From the NCBI RefSeq assembly GCF_004834005.1, contig NZ_STFF01000001.1, forward strand, positions 309,347-373,346: a stretch of DNA of 64,000 bases. Direction: 5' to 3'. The notes beneath the pieces are model-generated. The model did no database searches and had not been told where the DNA came from. It saw nothing but the letters and a program-made list of their open reading frames with translations. Below, piece after piece: positions 9,587 to 18,077 of this stretch. Made by a program: the position numbers and the translations under genes. This DNA is from Niastella caeni (GTDB taxonomy: Bacteria > Bacteroidota > Bacteroidia > Chitinophagales > Chitinophagaceae). Numbering within the stretch: the first letter of the stretch is position 1; each line of letters opens with the position of its first letter.

Positions 9587-9746
9587 CCATCTTCAAGCTT
9601 TCTTGATCAACTTCTTTAAGCTTGAGAACTTCAGCTTGTTTTTGCTTAGTCTCATCAATAAGTTTGGCCACATTTTTTTCATTTAACTTAATCGCCTCCA
9701 ACTTGGCATCCTTTACCAAGATTTCAGAGATTTGTATTTTGTCCAT
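9573..9746 (-). CDS. Small helical protein upstream of the C39-like gene
   Basis: A 57-residue, charged, almost wholly helical protein (MDKIQISEILVKDAKLEAIKLN... ending VDQESLKMVVQL), likely a coiled coil, with no signal peptide. The ATG at 9746 is preferred; the frame is open to 9803. It overlaps the C39-like gene by 14 bases on the same strand, so the two are very likely one transcript. It might be a partner, substrate or regulator of the peptidase-like protein. I do not recognise the family. Confidence 0.6.
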   Translation of the reverse strand: MDKIQISEILVKDAKLEAIKLNEKNVAKLIDETKQKQAEVLKLKEVDQESLKMVVQL

Positions 9747-9976
9747 TATGTCGCCTTGTTTGTCCAAATGTAATAACTTTATAAGGGGTTGCAAAGATAC
9801 CACAAATTTTATTTAATAACAAATGTTAACAACTTCGAATTGATATAACATTCCATTATCAAAGCAGCGCGATTGTTATACACCCATAGAGTACGACTTA
9901 CATTTAGATGAACATAATAATTGATGATGCCTATAATGCCACTCTCCTACGGTTATTATACTCTTCTTCTCCTTAT

Positions 9977-10804
9977 TTATTTTTCACACTCCTTCTCTCC
10001 CCGCTCTACACTTTTAATATCCTCTTCCCGGTTCTTCTTAAAGTCGAACTGTTCAAACTCACTGCCCGACGGTACATGTATCGTATAACTGTTGAGCCTG
10101 TCAATTTCAATTGTGATACTGTCTGTTTTTACATCAATGATATGCCCGCCTGCATTTTTATTTGCAGACAGGTAATGAAAGTGATAGCCTGAAATATTGG
10201 TATTATCCATGAATGAAGGCAAGCGGTAACCAATCAGGTCACCCTTCACGTTATTGAATTCAAAAAAATGTTGCAAGTGTAGCATGGAAGCCAGCGGTGT
10301 ATGGTCATGTGCTTTTACCGGCGGGAAAGCCCTGGTCTTGATATAGCTGAACTTTCCACTAATATGAATGGCATAAAGGCCATTTACGTTTGTAAGTATA
10401 CTATCGAGAAAATGAAGAAGCGACTCTTTGCTTATTGAATTGCCATTGGTGATCTTTTTATCGGGTTGAAAGAAATTAACCATTGCAAAGGGTGTTAAAT
10501 TCCGGTCGTCCACCACAAATGTTTTGCCCGTGTATTGGGTTTGATAAACCTTTCCCTGGAATACGACAAGTTCTCCATCCAGCTTATCCGGAGCACCCAG
10601 GCCAAAATTTCCGTGTTGCTTAAGTAAACGGTAAGGATAGTTGCCGTCGTACAGCCCTCCTATCAATGCGGCGCCAACACCTACGGTGAAGAGGTTGTTA
10701 TGAAGCGTGTCTTTTTTATTACTATAAGGTATCGGGGCAAATGAAGTGACGGAAAATAAAGTTGCAGCAAGAGCAGTGACCAGCAGAATAATTGTTAAGC
10801 GCAT
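9977..10804 (-). CDS. Exported acetolactate decarboxylase (AlsD/BudA family)
   Basis: Converts 2-acetolactate to acetoin. The family marks are clear: ALIGGLYDGNYPYRLLKQHG, FGLGAPDKLDGELVVFQGKVYQ, then the metal-binding stretch GYHFHYLSANKNAGGHIIDV with zinc ligands His208, His210 and His221. Length (275 aa) is close to family norm once a signal peptide of about 22 residues (MRLTIILLVTALAATLFSV) is removed, so this copy should be exported, unlike the usual cytoplasmic enzyme. No acetolactate synthase gene is adjacent. A TATATTTG box lies 23-30 bases upstream of the start codon. Confidence 0.88.
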   Translation of the reverse strand: MRLTIILLVTALAATLFSVTSFAPIPYSNKKDTLHNNLFTVGVGAALIGGLYDGNYPYRLLKQHGNFGLGAPDKLDGELVVFQGKVYQTQYTGKTFVVDDRNLTPFAMVNFFQPDKKITNGNSISKESLLHFLDSILTNVNGLYAIHISGKFSYIKTRAFPPVKAHDHTPLASMLHLQHFFEFNNVKGDLIGYRLPSFMDNTNISGYHFHYLSANKNAGGHIIDVKTDSITIEIDRLNSYTIHVPSGSEFEQFDFKKNREEDIKSVERGEKECEK

Positions 10805-10826
10805 GTTGTAGCTTGATATTAAGAAG

Positions 10827-10834
10827 CAAATATA
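10827..10834 (-). promoter_or_regulatory. Candidate -7 box for the acetolactate decarboxylase gene
   Basis: On the minus strand this reads TATATTTG, matching TAnnTTTG, and would give a leader of only about 15-20 bases before the ATG at 10804. The -33 element is unclear. Confidence 0.45.
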
Positions 10835-11193
10835 TTACGGTGAGAGGAAATTAGTAGCTATAGAGATCTTAATCAAACAAGTGCCCTAGTTAAATCATTT
10901 TGCACAAGTGACATAGAATATTGATTTTTAGTTATTCCAACAGTTAAGTTCATTGGCAGCTTAGCTGAATTGAAAAACTTATAAAAACTTCAAACTTATT
11001 GATACTCAATATGAAATATTAAAAGAAAGCTAAATCAATAAAAGCTAAGAAAAGGCTTCACGATAATGAGCCCTTTTTGCTTATTTCCACAGTTTTATAT
11101 GCTTCTAATAGTACAATTGCTACTTCTTTACGTTTTTATATAGTGGACTTCGGAATTGAGGAATTTGTAAAAAAACATTCAAAAAAGATTGTT

Positions 11194-11913
11194 ATGCAAC
11201 GGCCTTTATGCTTTCAATACATCGCTTTTGATTCAGCCTTAATACAAGAAGGTAAGCAAAAATATGAGATGTTTCAGAGGACCGACGAAGATCAGGAATC
11301 AGTTACAGGAATGACAGAAGCTATCGCTGTAGAATGGCTTATGAATAATTTCGTCTTTCGTGATCTGTTTATAAAAGAATTTTTTGAGGTTCCTAATAGA
11401 ATAAAGGCTTTTTTTGGGGTAAAAGAGCCTTTTACTCGTCACCATTTCAAGCCTGGTGATATTGACTTATTATTAGTAGATCCTCAAAGACCTGAGATAT
11501 CAATAGCGTTAGAATTTAAAAGAGTAAAGGCTGTTTCGGAAAGTAAAACTGTTTCGAAGGTTAATAATGCAAAAAAAATTATAGATGGAGTAAAACAAGT
11601 AAATTTTTTAAGAGAATTAGGGTTTCATCAACATTATTTAGTTATTATTCTATTGGAAGATGGTCGTCAGATGGATATGCCTAATAGCGTATTCAATTAT
11701 AGTCGAGCTCCAGAAATAGAATGCATATATGAAATACCTTTCAATGAGCCTTTGCATTCAGATGTTGGAGTTATCTATATTAAAGTTAACCAGATTAGTG
11801 GTAAGCATATCAATCACAGAGGTGGACTCGGATTTTGTATCGATAAAACAGCAGGAAAAATGGAACAGCTACATGATACTACTATAAAAATTAAACAATT
11901 ATTATGCATATGA
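11194..11913 (+). CDS. Orphan PD-(D/E)XK nuclease-like protein
   Basis: The motif KPGDIDLLLVDP followed by ISIALEFKRVK gives an Asp...ExK core typical of the PD-(D/E)XK superfamily (restriction-type nucleases and relatives). After it comes a helical stretch with a conserved-looking Gln (GVKQVNFLRELGF) and a strand (HYLVIILLEDGR), as expected in that fold. I chose the ATG at 11194 (239 aa); the frame is open to a TTG at 11077 and the extra 39 codons look partly protein-like, so the longer form is possible. No methyltransferase, helicase or other restriction partner is adjacent. The gene is A+T-rich. DNA repair, restriction or defence are possible; nothing here decides. Confidence 0.65.
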   Translation: MQRPLCFQYIAFDSALIQEGKQKYEMFQRTDEDQESVTGMTEAIAVEWLMNNFVFRDLFIKEFFEVPNRIKAFFGVKEPFTRHHFKPGDIDLLLVDPQRPEISIALEFKRVKAVSESKTVSKVNNAKKIIDGVKQVNFLRELGFHQHYLVIILLEDGRQMDMPNSVFNYSRAPEIECIYEIPFNEPLHSDVGVIYIKVNQISGKHINHRGGLGFCIDKTAGKMEQLHDTTIKIKQLLCI

Positions 11914-11973
11914 AGTTTGTAAATAGCATTTTAATATTTCCAGAAATTTTATTTACAGGTCCTATATAACTAC

Positions 11974-13011
11974 TTACTTCCAATCAACCGGAATATCACG
12001 AAATTCCACAGCATAGGGCTCTCCGGCTGAATGGCTGTAATCGTATTTAAAAAGTTTAATAGTCTTGACATCCGCCAACACACCGCTAAAGGTATAGGTA
12101 CATTTTATAGGAATGCCGGTGATTAAATCAATTGAACGTAAATAATCTGATGCGCCGTTTGTAAATGATTTTAGTTTGTATTCATTCCCTTCTCCATCAA
12201 TGATGGATTTGACCTGCGACATAATATACCAATTGGCAGCACTTGTAGTCAGGACTAAGGTACATGTGACGGACTGAGTCTTTGCATTTCCTGTGACTTT
12301 GACAAGTTTGAACTCGATATTATCAGAAGTTGTAACCTGGATTGGTTTCGAAGGGGTTGAAAGAGACATATTATCCGCTTTCTTTTCGGCATGCTGGGTC
12401 GTCTGAGGTCTTGAATCTTCTGGTGTTCGGCTTGTGGGATTTTGCGGCTGCGGTTTTTCGGACGCTGTCAAAGTAGTTTCCGCAACCGACTGATCCTGTA
12501 AATTTTGTGTAAAAGAATCATTATTGGGTCGGTTCTGAGTTTGAGTGTCAGTTTTTTTAGCATTCGAAGAACGTTTTGGCCACAAACCGCCAATTGCCGT
12601 TAGAACGACGATAAAAAAAAGGATATATTTAACCTTATTGTCAAAGATCGTCTTTTTACCCTCGGCGGTGTTCACTTTCTTGTCGAACGATTCTTTTTCT
12701 TTTCTTTCTTTATATCTTTTAAGGTAACCTCCTGCATCCTGAAGGGCTCTACCCTCTATTGTTAAGCGATACTCAGTGCCAGCAAGATCGTCGTCATTGC
12801 TAATTATGAGATCAACATACTTCTCCCTCGTAAGAATTTCCAAAGCAACTTCGAAATAATCTCTGTTTCTGGCGTACCGTTCTGGATTCTCTTTATATAT
12901 AGTAGTCAATAAGTTCGCTTTCGATATCTTGCCTGACCGTGGAATGTACCGCAGGAATTGATCAGCGAGTGTTATCTCAGGATGAGTTGAAGGATTGATT
13001 TTAACGCTCAT
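11974..13011 (-). CDS. Single-pass membrane protein with winged-helix-like N-terminus
   Basis: Residues 1-90 (ITLADQFLRYIPRSGKISKANLL, then EVALEILTREKYVDLI and EYRLTIEGRALQDAGGY) look like a winged-helix domain of the kind found in Bacteroidota effector-linked proteins. A basic linker leads to one membrane segment (YILFFIVVLTAIGGLWP, about 130-146), then about 85 residues of low-complexity Ser/Thr/Gln/Pro linker, and a C-terminal beta-rich domain of about 110 residues (VTTSDNIEFKLVKVTGN, ending RDIPVDWK) probably outside the membrane. This layout suggests a transmembrane sensor or adaptor; no enzyme motif is seen. I do not recognise a named family. It is convergent with the nuclease-like gene. 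Confidence 0.65.
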   Translation of the reverse strand: MSVKINPSTHPEITLADQFLRYIPRSGKISKANLLTTIYKENPERYARNRDYFEVALEILTREKYVDLIISNDDDLAGTEYRLTIEGRALQDAGGYLKRYKERKEKESFDKKVNTAEGKKTIFDNKVKYILFFIVVLTAIGGLWPKRSSNAKKTDTQTQNRPNNDSFTQNLQDQSVAETTLTASEKPQPQNPTSRTPEDSRPQTTQHAEKKADNMSLSTPSKPIQVTTSDNIEFKLVKVTGNAKTQSVTCTLVLTTSAANWYIMSQVKSIIDGEGNEYKLKSFTNGASDYLRSIDLITGIPIKCTYTFSGVLADVKTIKLFKYDYSHSAGEPYAVEFRDIPVDWK

Positions 13012-13053
13012 ACGATGCAGAAGTAGATAATTAGTTTAATGGTAATGCTACAA

Positions 13054-13061
13054 CAAATATA
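13054..13061 (-). promoter_or_regulatory. Candidate -7 box for the membrane winged-helix gene
   Basis: The minus strand reads TATATTTG 43 bases upstream of the ATG at 13011, in a very A+T-rich stretch; a good TAnnTTTG match. Confidence 0.45.
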
Positions 13062-13194
13062 AAAATTCTGCATTTATTAAAAAAGTAAACAACCTTTTTA
13101 CCTATTCGTCCAAAAACCCAACATTGGATTAAGATCAATATCTGAAATTGTGAAACGCAAATGAGGCCTTTTGTATGATTAAAGTGTTGGAATC

Positions 13195-13602
13195 TTATCT
13201 GGCATCTCCACCATTGAACGAATAAACATGACGTCCCTCAAGGTACGCAAGCATTGCCACTACAACTTCCTGCAATATTAAAAATGCTGCGCCAAATAAT
13301 GTTGCATTTTGTATGTAGAAAATCAACAACGCCACACTTATAATTGTCCACACCCAATTTGCGGTTATCAGTATCCTGAGGAATAAGATGGAAGTCGTTC
13401 TTTGAAGTACGAGGCGTAAGGCCAGTAAACCATACCCCAACGTAACAGTAGCAACAATGACAATAAGGTTCACTGGCAACCCCAAAAATTCAGTTAATGC
13501 CGGATACCATAACAAACCCACTAACCCTGTCCCCACGCCTAATGAACAGTCGGCCCATAGTACCTTTTTCAGCAAGGGAATATTTCTAAGCTGATATTTC
13601 AT
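13195..13602 (-). CDS. Small integral membrane protein, four predicted helices
   Basis: A 135-residue protein with about four hydrophobic segments (starting near VLWADCSLGVGTGLVGLLW, LIVIVATVTLGYGLLAL, FLRILITANWVWTIISVALLIF and LFGAAFLILQEVVVAMLAYLEG). No signal peptide, no charged catalytic motif. The shape is like many Bacteroidota small inner-membrane proteins of unknown role. It stands alone between two minus-strand genes with gaps of about 90 and 180 bases. Confidence 0.7.
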   Translation of the reverse strand: MKYQLRNIPLLKKVLWADCSLGVGTGLVGLLWYPALTEFLGLPVNLIVIVATVTLGYGLLALRLVLQRTTSILFLRILITANWVWTIISVALLIFYIQNATLFGAAFLILQEVVVAMLAYLEGRHVYSFNGGDAR

Positions 13603-13697
13603 TTAGTAACACAAGGTACGTGAGAAATACAATTATATATATATATCAACTAACCTTCGCACCGGGCAGGTGCTTGCTTCATGACTATACAATCCCT

Positions 13698-15038
13698 TTA
13701 CCTATCCCCTCCCTTCGCTAACGGTGAGGCCTCCGCTACCCCGTCACGCTTCGCTCGCTGGATGATAGCGGCAGCTACCTTTCTACCCAATTCAAGCGCT
13801 ACGTCATTGTCGCTGCGAAAATGAATGCCTGCCTGGAAGCGCGATTCAGCCGCATCGGTTGCTTTTTTACGGAAATACACTTTATCGGCAGGGAAAAAAT
13901 AAGAATATAATTCACCCATCAATCCACTGAGGGCTGCGTGACCGGAAGGATAACCGGGAAATGGCGGCGTTGGTATCAGCGGCCGCCAGGTTGTATCATA
14001 CTGATCGGGACGCTGGCCCCAGTAAGCATACTTGGCATCCCAACAAGCCACAAATCCATCATAGCTTCCAATAGCCGTAAAGGCATATAACCTGGCTGCC
14101 CGTGGTGGGTTCAGGTGCAAATTGTGCTCAAATATTTTCTGGTTCAGTGCATCGAACCAGAAGTTGTTGCTAGCCCAATAAAAAGCATTCGCGCGTGTGC
14201 CGAACGTTTGTTTATAGTTCTTCATTTCTTCCATGTCTTTTGCAAAATCAGGCGGCGGAGCAGGACGGAACTGGCTGCTGCTTTCGAGCACAACCGTTTT
14301 GTTGGTACCGGCCAGTGGGAACATGGGCCGCTTTCCTTTCCATACGCCAGGCCCCTGTGGCATCTTTCCATCCCAGGCAGTGGCAGGTGTAAAACCTTTG
14401 GTACGCTCAATTTCTTTCAGGGCAATTGTCTTTCCTAATTCAAAACCCGCACGCGTATCACCCGGAAATGCAACGCCCGCTGCAATGCGTGCAGCCATGA
14501 GTTGCTGTGCCATTTTATTCACCGAATCGCGCATGGCGGGAAAGTAATTACCTATGACGGTAACGGCCACCCCGGCTGCTACGGAATACTCGCAGGGATA
14601 AGAAGGACTTTCGGGCCTGGGAACGTATACCTTTATACGCTTATCGGTTGTAAAAGGGCGCGGTCGGTTGTATGCATATTTAGTGTCCCAGGCAGCTATG
14701 GTAGCATCATAAATACCAACGCCCACCAGCATATTGGCCAGGGCGCCATTATAACCGGTATCAGACATCCATAATTTATTTACCATATCTGCCCAGCGAT
14801 AACCCGGCGCGCCTGCGTTCCAGTACAACAGTTGCTGCCAGCCTGCAGAATCAAGTTCCTGCTGTGCCAACAATACCTGCCCAATTTCATTTTTGTAAGC
14901 AGGCGGCGGGGGCAGGCGATGGTCTTTGCCCGATGAAATGAACCAGGTCTTCCAGTTGCCGGCACCGGGTTCCAACTGTGCCTGCAGGCTCGTACCGATT
15001 GACAGTATGGCTATAATTAGAATTAAAAGCTTGTTCAT
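13698..15038 (-). CDS. Vanadium-dependent haloperoxidase / PAP2-superfamily secreted protein
   Basis: Exported protein (signal peptide MNKLLILIIAILSIGTSLQAQ) of the vanadium chloroperoxidase / acid phosphatase superfamily. The core motif PPFPGYPSGHAALSG lies near residue 360 and supplies the catalytic His; ESRFQAGIHFRSDNDVALELGR near residue 410 supplies Arg and the second His. An earlier block, PSYPCEYSVAAGVAVTVIGNYF, resembles a first, degenerate copy of the same motif. Members oxidise halides with vanadate or act as phosphatases; which applies cannot be read from sequence. No operon partner is evident. The downstream gap of about 95 bases to the next minus-strand gene carries a TA-repeat (around 13640). 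Confidence 0.85.
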   Translation of the reverse strand: MNKLLILIIAILSIGTSLQAQLEPGAGNWKTWFISSGKDHRLPPPPAYKNEIGQVLLAQQELDSAGWQQLLYWNAGAPGYRWADMVNKLWMSDTGYNGALANMLVGVGIYDATIAAWDTKYAYNRPRPFTTDKRIKVYVPRPESPSYPCEYSVAAGVAVTVIGNYFPAMRDSVNKMAQQLMAARIAAGVAFPGDTRAGFELGKTIALKEIERTKGFTPATAWDGKMPQGPGVWKGKRPMFPLAGTNKTVVLESSSQFRPAPPPDFAKDMEEMKNYKQTFGTRANAFYWASNNFWFDALNQKIFEHNLHLNPPRAARLYAFTAIGSYDGFVACWDAKYAYWGQRPDQYDTTWRPLIPTPPFPGYPSGHAALSGLMGELYSYFFPADKVYFRKKATDAAESRFQAGIHFRSDNDVALELGRKVAAAIIQRAKRDGVAEASPLAKGGDR

Positions 15039-15238
15039 ATGCTGATTGTTTACACAAGAATATTTAAATTAAACAGGCCAATATCGCGGGTGTCAATACA
15101 CAACAGTTTGTGGTATACAAACTACTTAGCAGGGCTTAATTGACTATTTTCAGTTATTGGTTTACCGCAACGCCTGTTCTGTAGACAATAAGAAGAAAAG
15201 CGAACTATTTGCCGACATTTACATAATAAAAAAACCGA

Positions 15239-16282
15239 ATGGCTATAGCATTCAATAAAAAGCGGTGGATCTTGTATCTAAGCATTGGCGCCGCCTATTT
15301 ATTGTTCTTGCTCTTTATAGATCTGATCCGGCATCCCGAAACGTTTCTGAAAAGAATAGTGAACAATACCTGGCTGGTCATATACCTGGTAGTAATGAAT
15401 TATATACTTTTCGAATATACCATCCCTTTTATCAGGATGCGCTGGACAAGAATGCTGGCAACCCCCTTTCTGCTGTTCGCGCATTTGATGCTGGCTTCCT
15501 TTGGCTTTCATGCCTGGCGACATATCGCCATTGCGTTGGGCTTCTATTTTTCATTGAGAACATATCCTTCCCTTGAAAAAGCAGTTGAATATCTTGTTCC
15601 CTATAGTTTTCTTTCCATGTTGTTTTTTGGCGTCATCAAGTTTACATATGATTTCAGACAATTAAAAGCAGCCACCCAGCAACTACGGATCGAAAAACAG
15701 GAAGCAGAACTGAACTTTCTGAAATCACAAACCAATCCGCATTTTTTATTCAATACCTTAAATAACATTTATTCCCTGGCAAGAGATAAAAGCGACCTGG
15801 CCCCTGAATCCATTGTACGCCTGTCGAAAATTTTGCGCTATATGCTGTACGAAGCGGGCGGGGAATACATTGCCATTGAACAGGAACTGAAGATCATCAG
15901 TGACTATATTGCGCTTGAACAATTGCGTTACGACGATTCCTTATTGGTTAATTTTAACTATAACATCGAGGACATGAAACAATCCCTGCCTCCCCTGTTG
16001 CTGATCCCCCTGGTAGAGAATGCTTTCAAGCATGGTGTTTCGGAAACAAGGAACCGGCCGTTTGTTGATATTCATTGTTCGGTTAATAACCAGCAGCTAC
16101 AATTCATTGTCAAAAATTCCACCGAGGCATTTCCGTCAGAAGGCAGCGTAAAAGAGAACATTGGTCTTTCCAACCTCCGGCGCCAACTGGAATTGCTTTA
16201 TAAAGATTTTAACCTGTCTGTTCAACAGGGCGAATCTGTGTTCACTGCCGCTTTACAAATTAATCTGAAAAGCCATGTCTAA
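15239..16282 (+). CDS. LytS-type sensor histidine kinase
   Basis: Membrane histidine kinase with four N-terminal membrane segments (about 10-30, 45-65, 75-95, 115-135), a short coiled linker (LRIEKQEAELNFLKSQ) and a His_kinase domain with the phosphorylated His in TNPHFLFNTLNNIYSLA. The ATPase part shows PLVENAFKHGV (N box) and NIGLSNLRRQLELLY (G box). There is no recognisable extracellular sensor domain, so it may sense through its membrane part. It overlaps the response regulator gene by 8 bases, a clear translationally coupled two-component pair. Its upstream neighbour is divergent. Confidence 0.92.
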   Translation: MAIAFNKKRWILYLSIGAAYLLFLLFIDLIRHPETFLKRIVNNTWLVIYLVVMNYILFEYTIPFIRMRWTRMLATPFLLFAHLMLASFGFHAWRHIAIALGFYFSLRTYPSLEKAVEYLVPYSFLSMLFFGVIKFTYDFRQLKAATQQLRIEKQEAELNFLKSQTNPHFLFNTLNNIYSLARDKSDLAPESIVRLSKILRYMLYEAGGEYIAIEQELKIISDYIALEQLRYDDSLLVNFNYNIEDMKQSLPPLLLIPLVENAFKHGVSETRNRPFVDIHCSVNNQQLQFIVKNSTEAFPSEGSVKENIGLSNLRRQLELLYKDFNLSVQQGESVFTAALQINLKSHV

Positions 16283-16967
16283 GATCAAATGCATCATAAT
16301 AGAAGATGAGCCATTGGCGGTAAAGGTTTTAGCTGACTTTATTTCGCAGGTGCCTTTTCTGCAGTTACAGGCAAGCTTTAAAGACGCTATCCTGGCTACC
16401 GACTTCCTGCGGCATAATACTACCGATCTGATTTTTTTAGACATCCACCTGCCGAAGTTAAAAGGAATGGCCTTTTTAAAAACGCTTACCAACCCACCTG
16501 CAGTGATCATTACGACTGCCTATCATCAATACGCAGTAGAAGGATTCGATTTGAACGTAACAGATTACCTGTTGAAGCCAATTGAGTTTGAACGGTTCCT
16601 GGTAGCCGTGAATAAGGTAAAGCCAGCCGAGAAAGAAAAACAGCCATCGAACGAAAACCGGGACACGAAAGATTTCATGTTTCTGACCATACAGAAAAAG
16701 AAAGTGAAGGTCCTGTTCGCTGACATCGTGTATATAGAAAGCCAGCGGGAGTATATAAAGATCGTGACCACCAAACAGGAATACATTTCAAAAATAAGCA
16801 CTCATGAAATGGAAGAACTGCTGCCGGCCCACCTCTTCAAACGAATTCACCGGTCATTTATAGTGGCTGTAAACAAAATTGATTCCTATACAGCCGAAAT
16901 GGTTGAAGTTAATGGTGTTTCTATTCCTGTTGGCAGGGGCTATAAAGATATCCTTGACAGCCTGTAG
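16275..16967 (+). CDS. LytTR-family response regulator
   Basis: Receiver domain at 1-120 (CIIIEDEPLA, phospho-acceptor Asp56 in LIFLDIHLP, TAYHQYAVEGFDLNVTDYLLKP) followed by a LytTR DNA-binding domain at about 135-228 (FLTIQKKKVKVLFADIVYIESQREYIKIVT, FKRIHRSFIVAVNKIDSYTAEMVEVNG, IPVGRGYKDIL). It overlaps the upstream LytS-type kinase by 8 bases and should be its partner. LytTR regulators bind paired 9-10 bp direct repeats; target genes are not evident here, though the tail-collar operon starts 530 bases downstream on the same strand. Confidence 0.93.
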   Translation: MSKIKCIIIEDEPLAVKVLADFISQVPFLQLQASFKDAILATDFLRHNTTDLIFLDIHLPKLKGMAFLKTLTNPPAVIITTAYHQYAVEGFDLNVTDYLLKPIEFERFLVAVNKVKPAEKEKQPSNENRDTKDFMFLTIQKKKVKVLFADIVYIESQREYIKIVTTKQEYISKISTHEMEELLPAHLFKRIHRSFIVAVNKIDSYTAEMVEVNGVSIPVGRGYKDILDSL

Positions 16968-17500
16968 CTTTTATATTAAATACAAAAGACACCCCGTTGG
17001 AAGCGCCTTCAGTATTTATTTAAACCCCCACCCGGCCAATAAAATTCATTTATGAACCTGCAGATGTGTTATACAGCATCTAATACACATTGTTTCACCA
17101 TCAACTTGCGTACCTATTACAAGAACCCGTGCCGGTAAATTGTCATTATCTTATTTACGTAATTCAACCTAAATAAAAAACGTGAAAAACACCCAACCTA
17201 AACCCTTTGCGTACCCAATCCGCTATTCACTGCGTGGGCAACCGAAATTATAATTGCATAATGATACCATATTGATTTACAAACTAAGATTACACTTACC
17301 GGTTATATTAATCTAAATCAAGTATTTTTTTACTTCAAAGAAAGTGTCAATATAATTTTGCTACCTTAAAATCAATTTTTATTTTCAAATAACAATTCGT
17401 CTAGCCCCTCTTGTAAGCTGCTAACAAAGCTTATCCTTAAAATACTCCTGAACAGACATCTTACTGGCATTTATTTTATAACACTAATCAATTCTATTTT
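16968..17500. other. 533-base gene-free stretch with a candidate promoter
   Basis: No gene is supported. The stretch is A+T-rich. TAATTTTG at 17353-17360 fits TAnnTTTG and could drive the tail-collar operon, leaving a leader of about 140 bases. I see no clear terminator after the LytTR gene, so read-through is possible. Confidence 0.4.
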
Positions 17501-18040
17501 ATGGAACCATTCTTAGGCGAAATCAAAATGTGGGGCGGCAACTTCGCTCCGGTTGGCTTTGCATTCTGCAACGGACAACTGATGTCAATTGCCCAAAACA
17601 CTGCTTTATTTTCCCTTCTTGGCACTACCTATGGCGGCGATGGCCGTACTACTTTTGCACTTCCCAATTTACAGGGACGCCTTCCCATGCATTGGGGCAA
17701 CGGTCCCGGATTATCTCCCAAAGATCTTGGCCAGGCTGCAGGAGAAGAAACTGTTAACTTGCTAATTACACAAATACCTGCTCATAATCACTTAATGAAT
17801 GCAGGTACCGGAACCCAACCGGGTACTGGCGCCAATACGCCTGCAAATAACTACAATGGCGTTTATATAGATCCCAATAGTGGCAGCGCTGTTGACACGT
17901 ATAGCACTGTAAAGGATGCAGTAATGAATCCAGCTTCCATTGCTCCTACAGGGGGAAGCCAGCCGCATGACAATATGCCGCCTTATCTATGTGTAAGTTT
18001 TATTATTGCAACACAAGGAATTTTCCCGTCACGCGATTAA
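17501..18040 (+). CDS. Phage tail-collar domain protein (microcystin-dependent-protein-like)
   Basis: The N-terminal motif FLGEIKMWGGNFAPVGFAFCNG and the block YGGDGRTTFALPNLQGRLPMHWG are the hallmarks of the tail-collar family (MdpB-like), named for T4 short-tail-fibre homology. The C-terminal part is Gly/Pro/Thr-rich and ends PPYLCVSFIIATQGIFPSRD, as in the family. Such proteins occur in many non-phage loci of Bacteroidota, often several in a row; here there is one and no other phage gene. Function outside phage is not established. It is 37 bases upstream of the formyltransferase gene on the same strand, so probably co-transcribed. Confidence 0.88.
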   Translation: MEPFLGEIKMWGGNFAPVGFAFCNGQLMSIAQNTALFSLLGTTYGGDGRTTFALPNLQGRLPMHWGNGPGLSPKDLGQAAGEETVNLLITQIPAHNHLMNAGTGTQPGTGANTPANNYNGVYIDPNSGSAVDTYSTVKDAVMNPASIAPTGGSQPHDNMPPYLCVSFIIATQGIFPSRD

Positions 18041-18077
18041 ATAGTACAGGGCATGTGATCAGGCATGCCTGCCTGTT

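Noticed and set aside
17501..18040. Tail-collar gene as evidence of a prophage
   Set aside because: No integrase, capsid, terminase or lysis gene is near; the neighbours are a formyltransferase and a T9SS protein.
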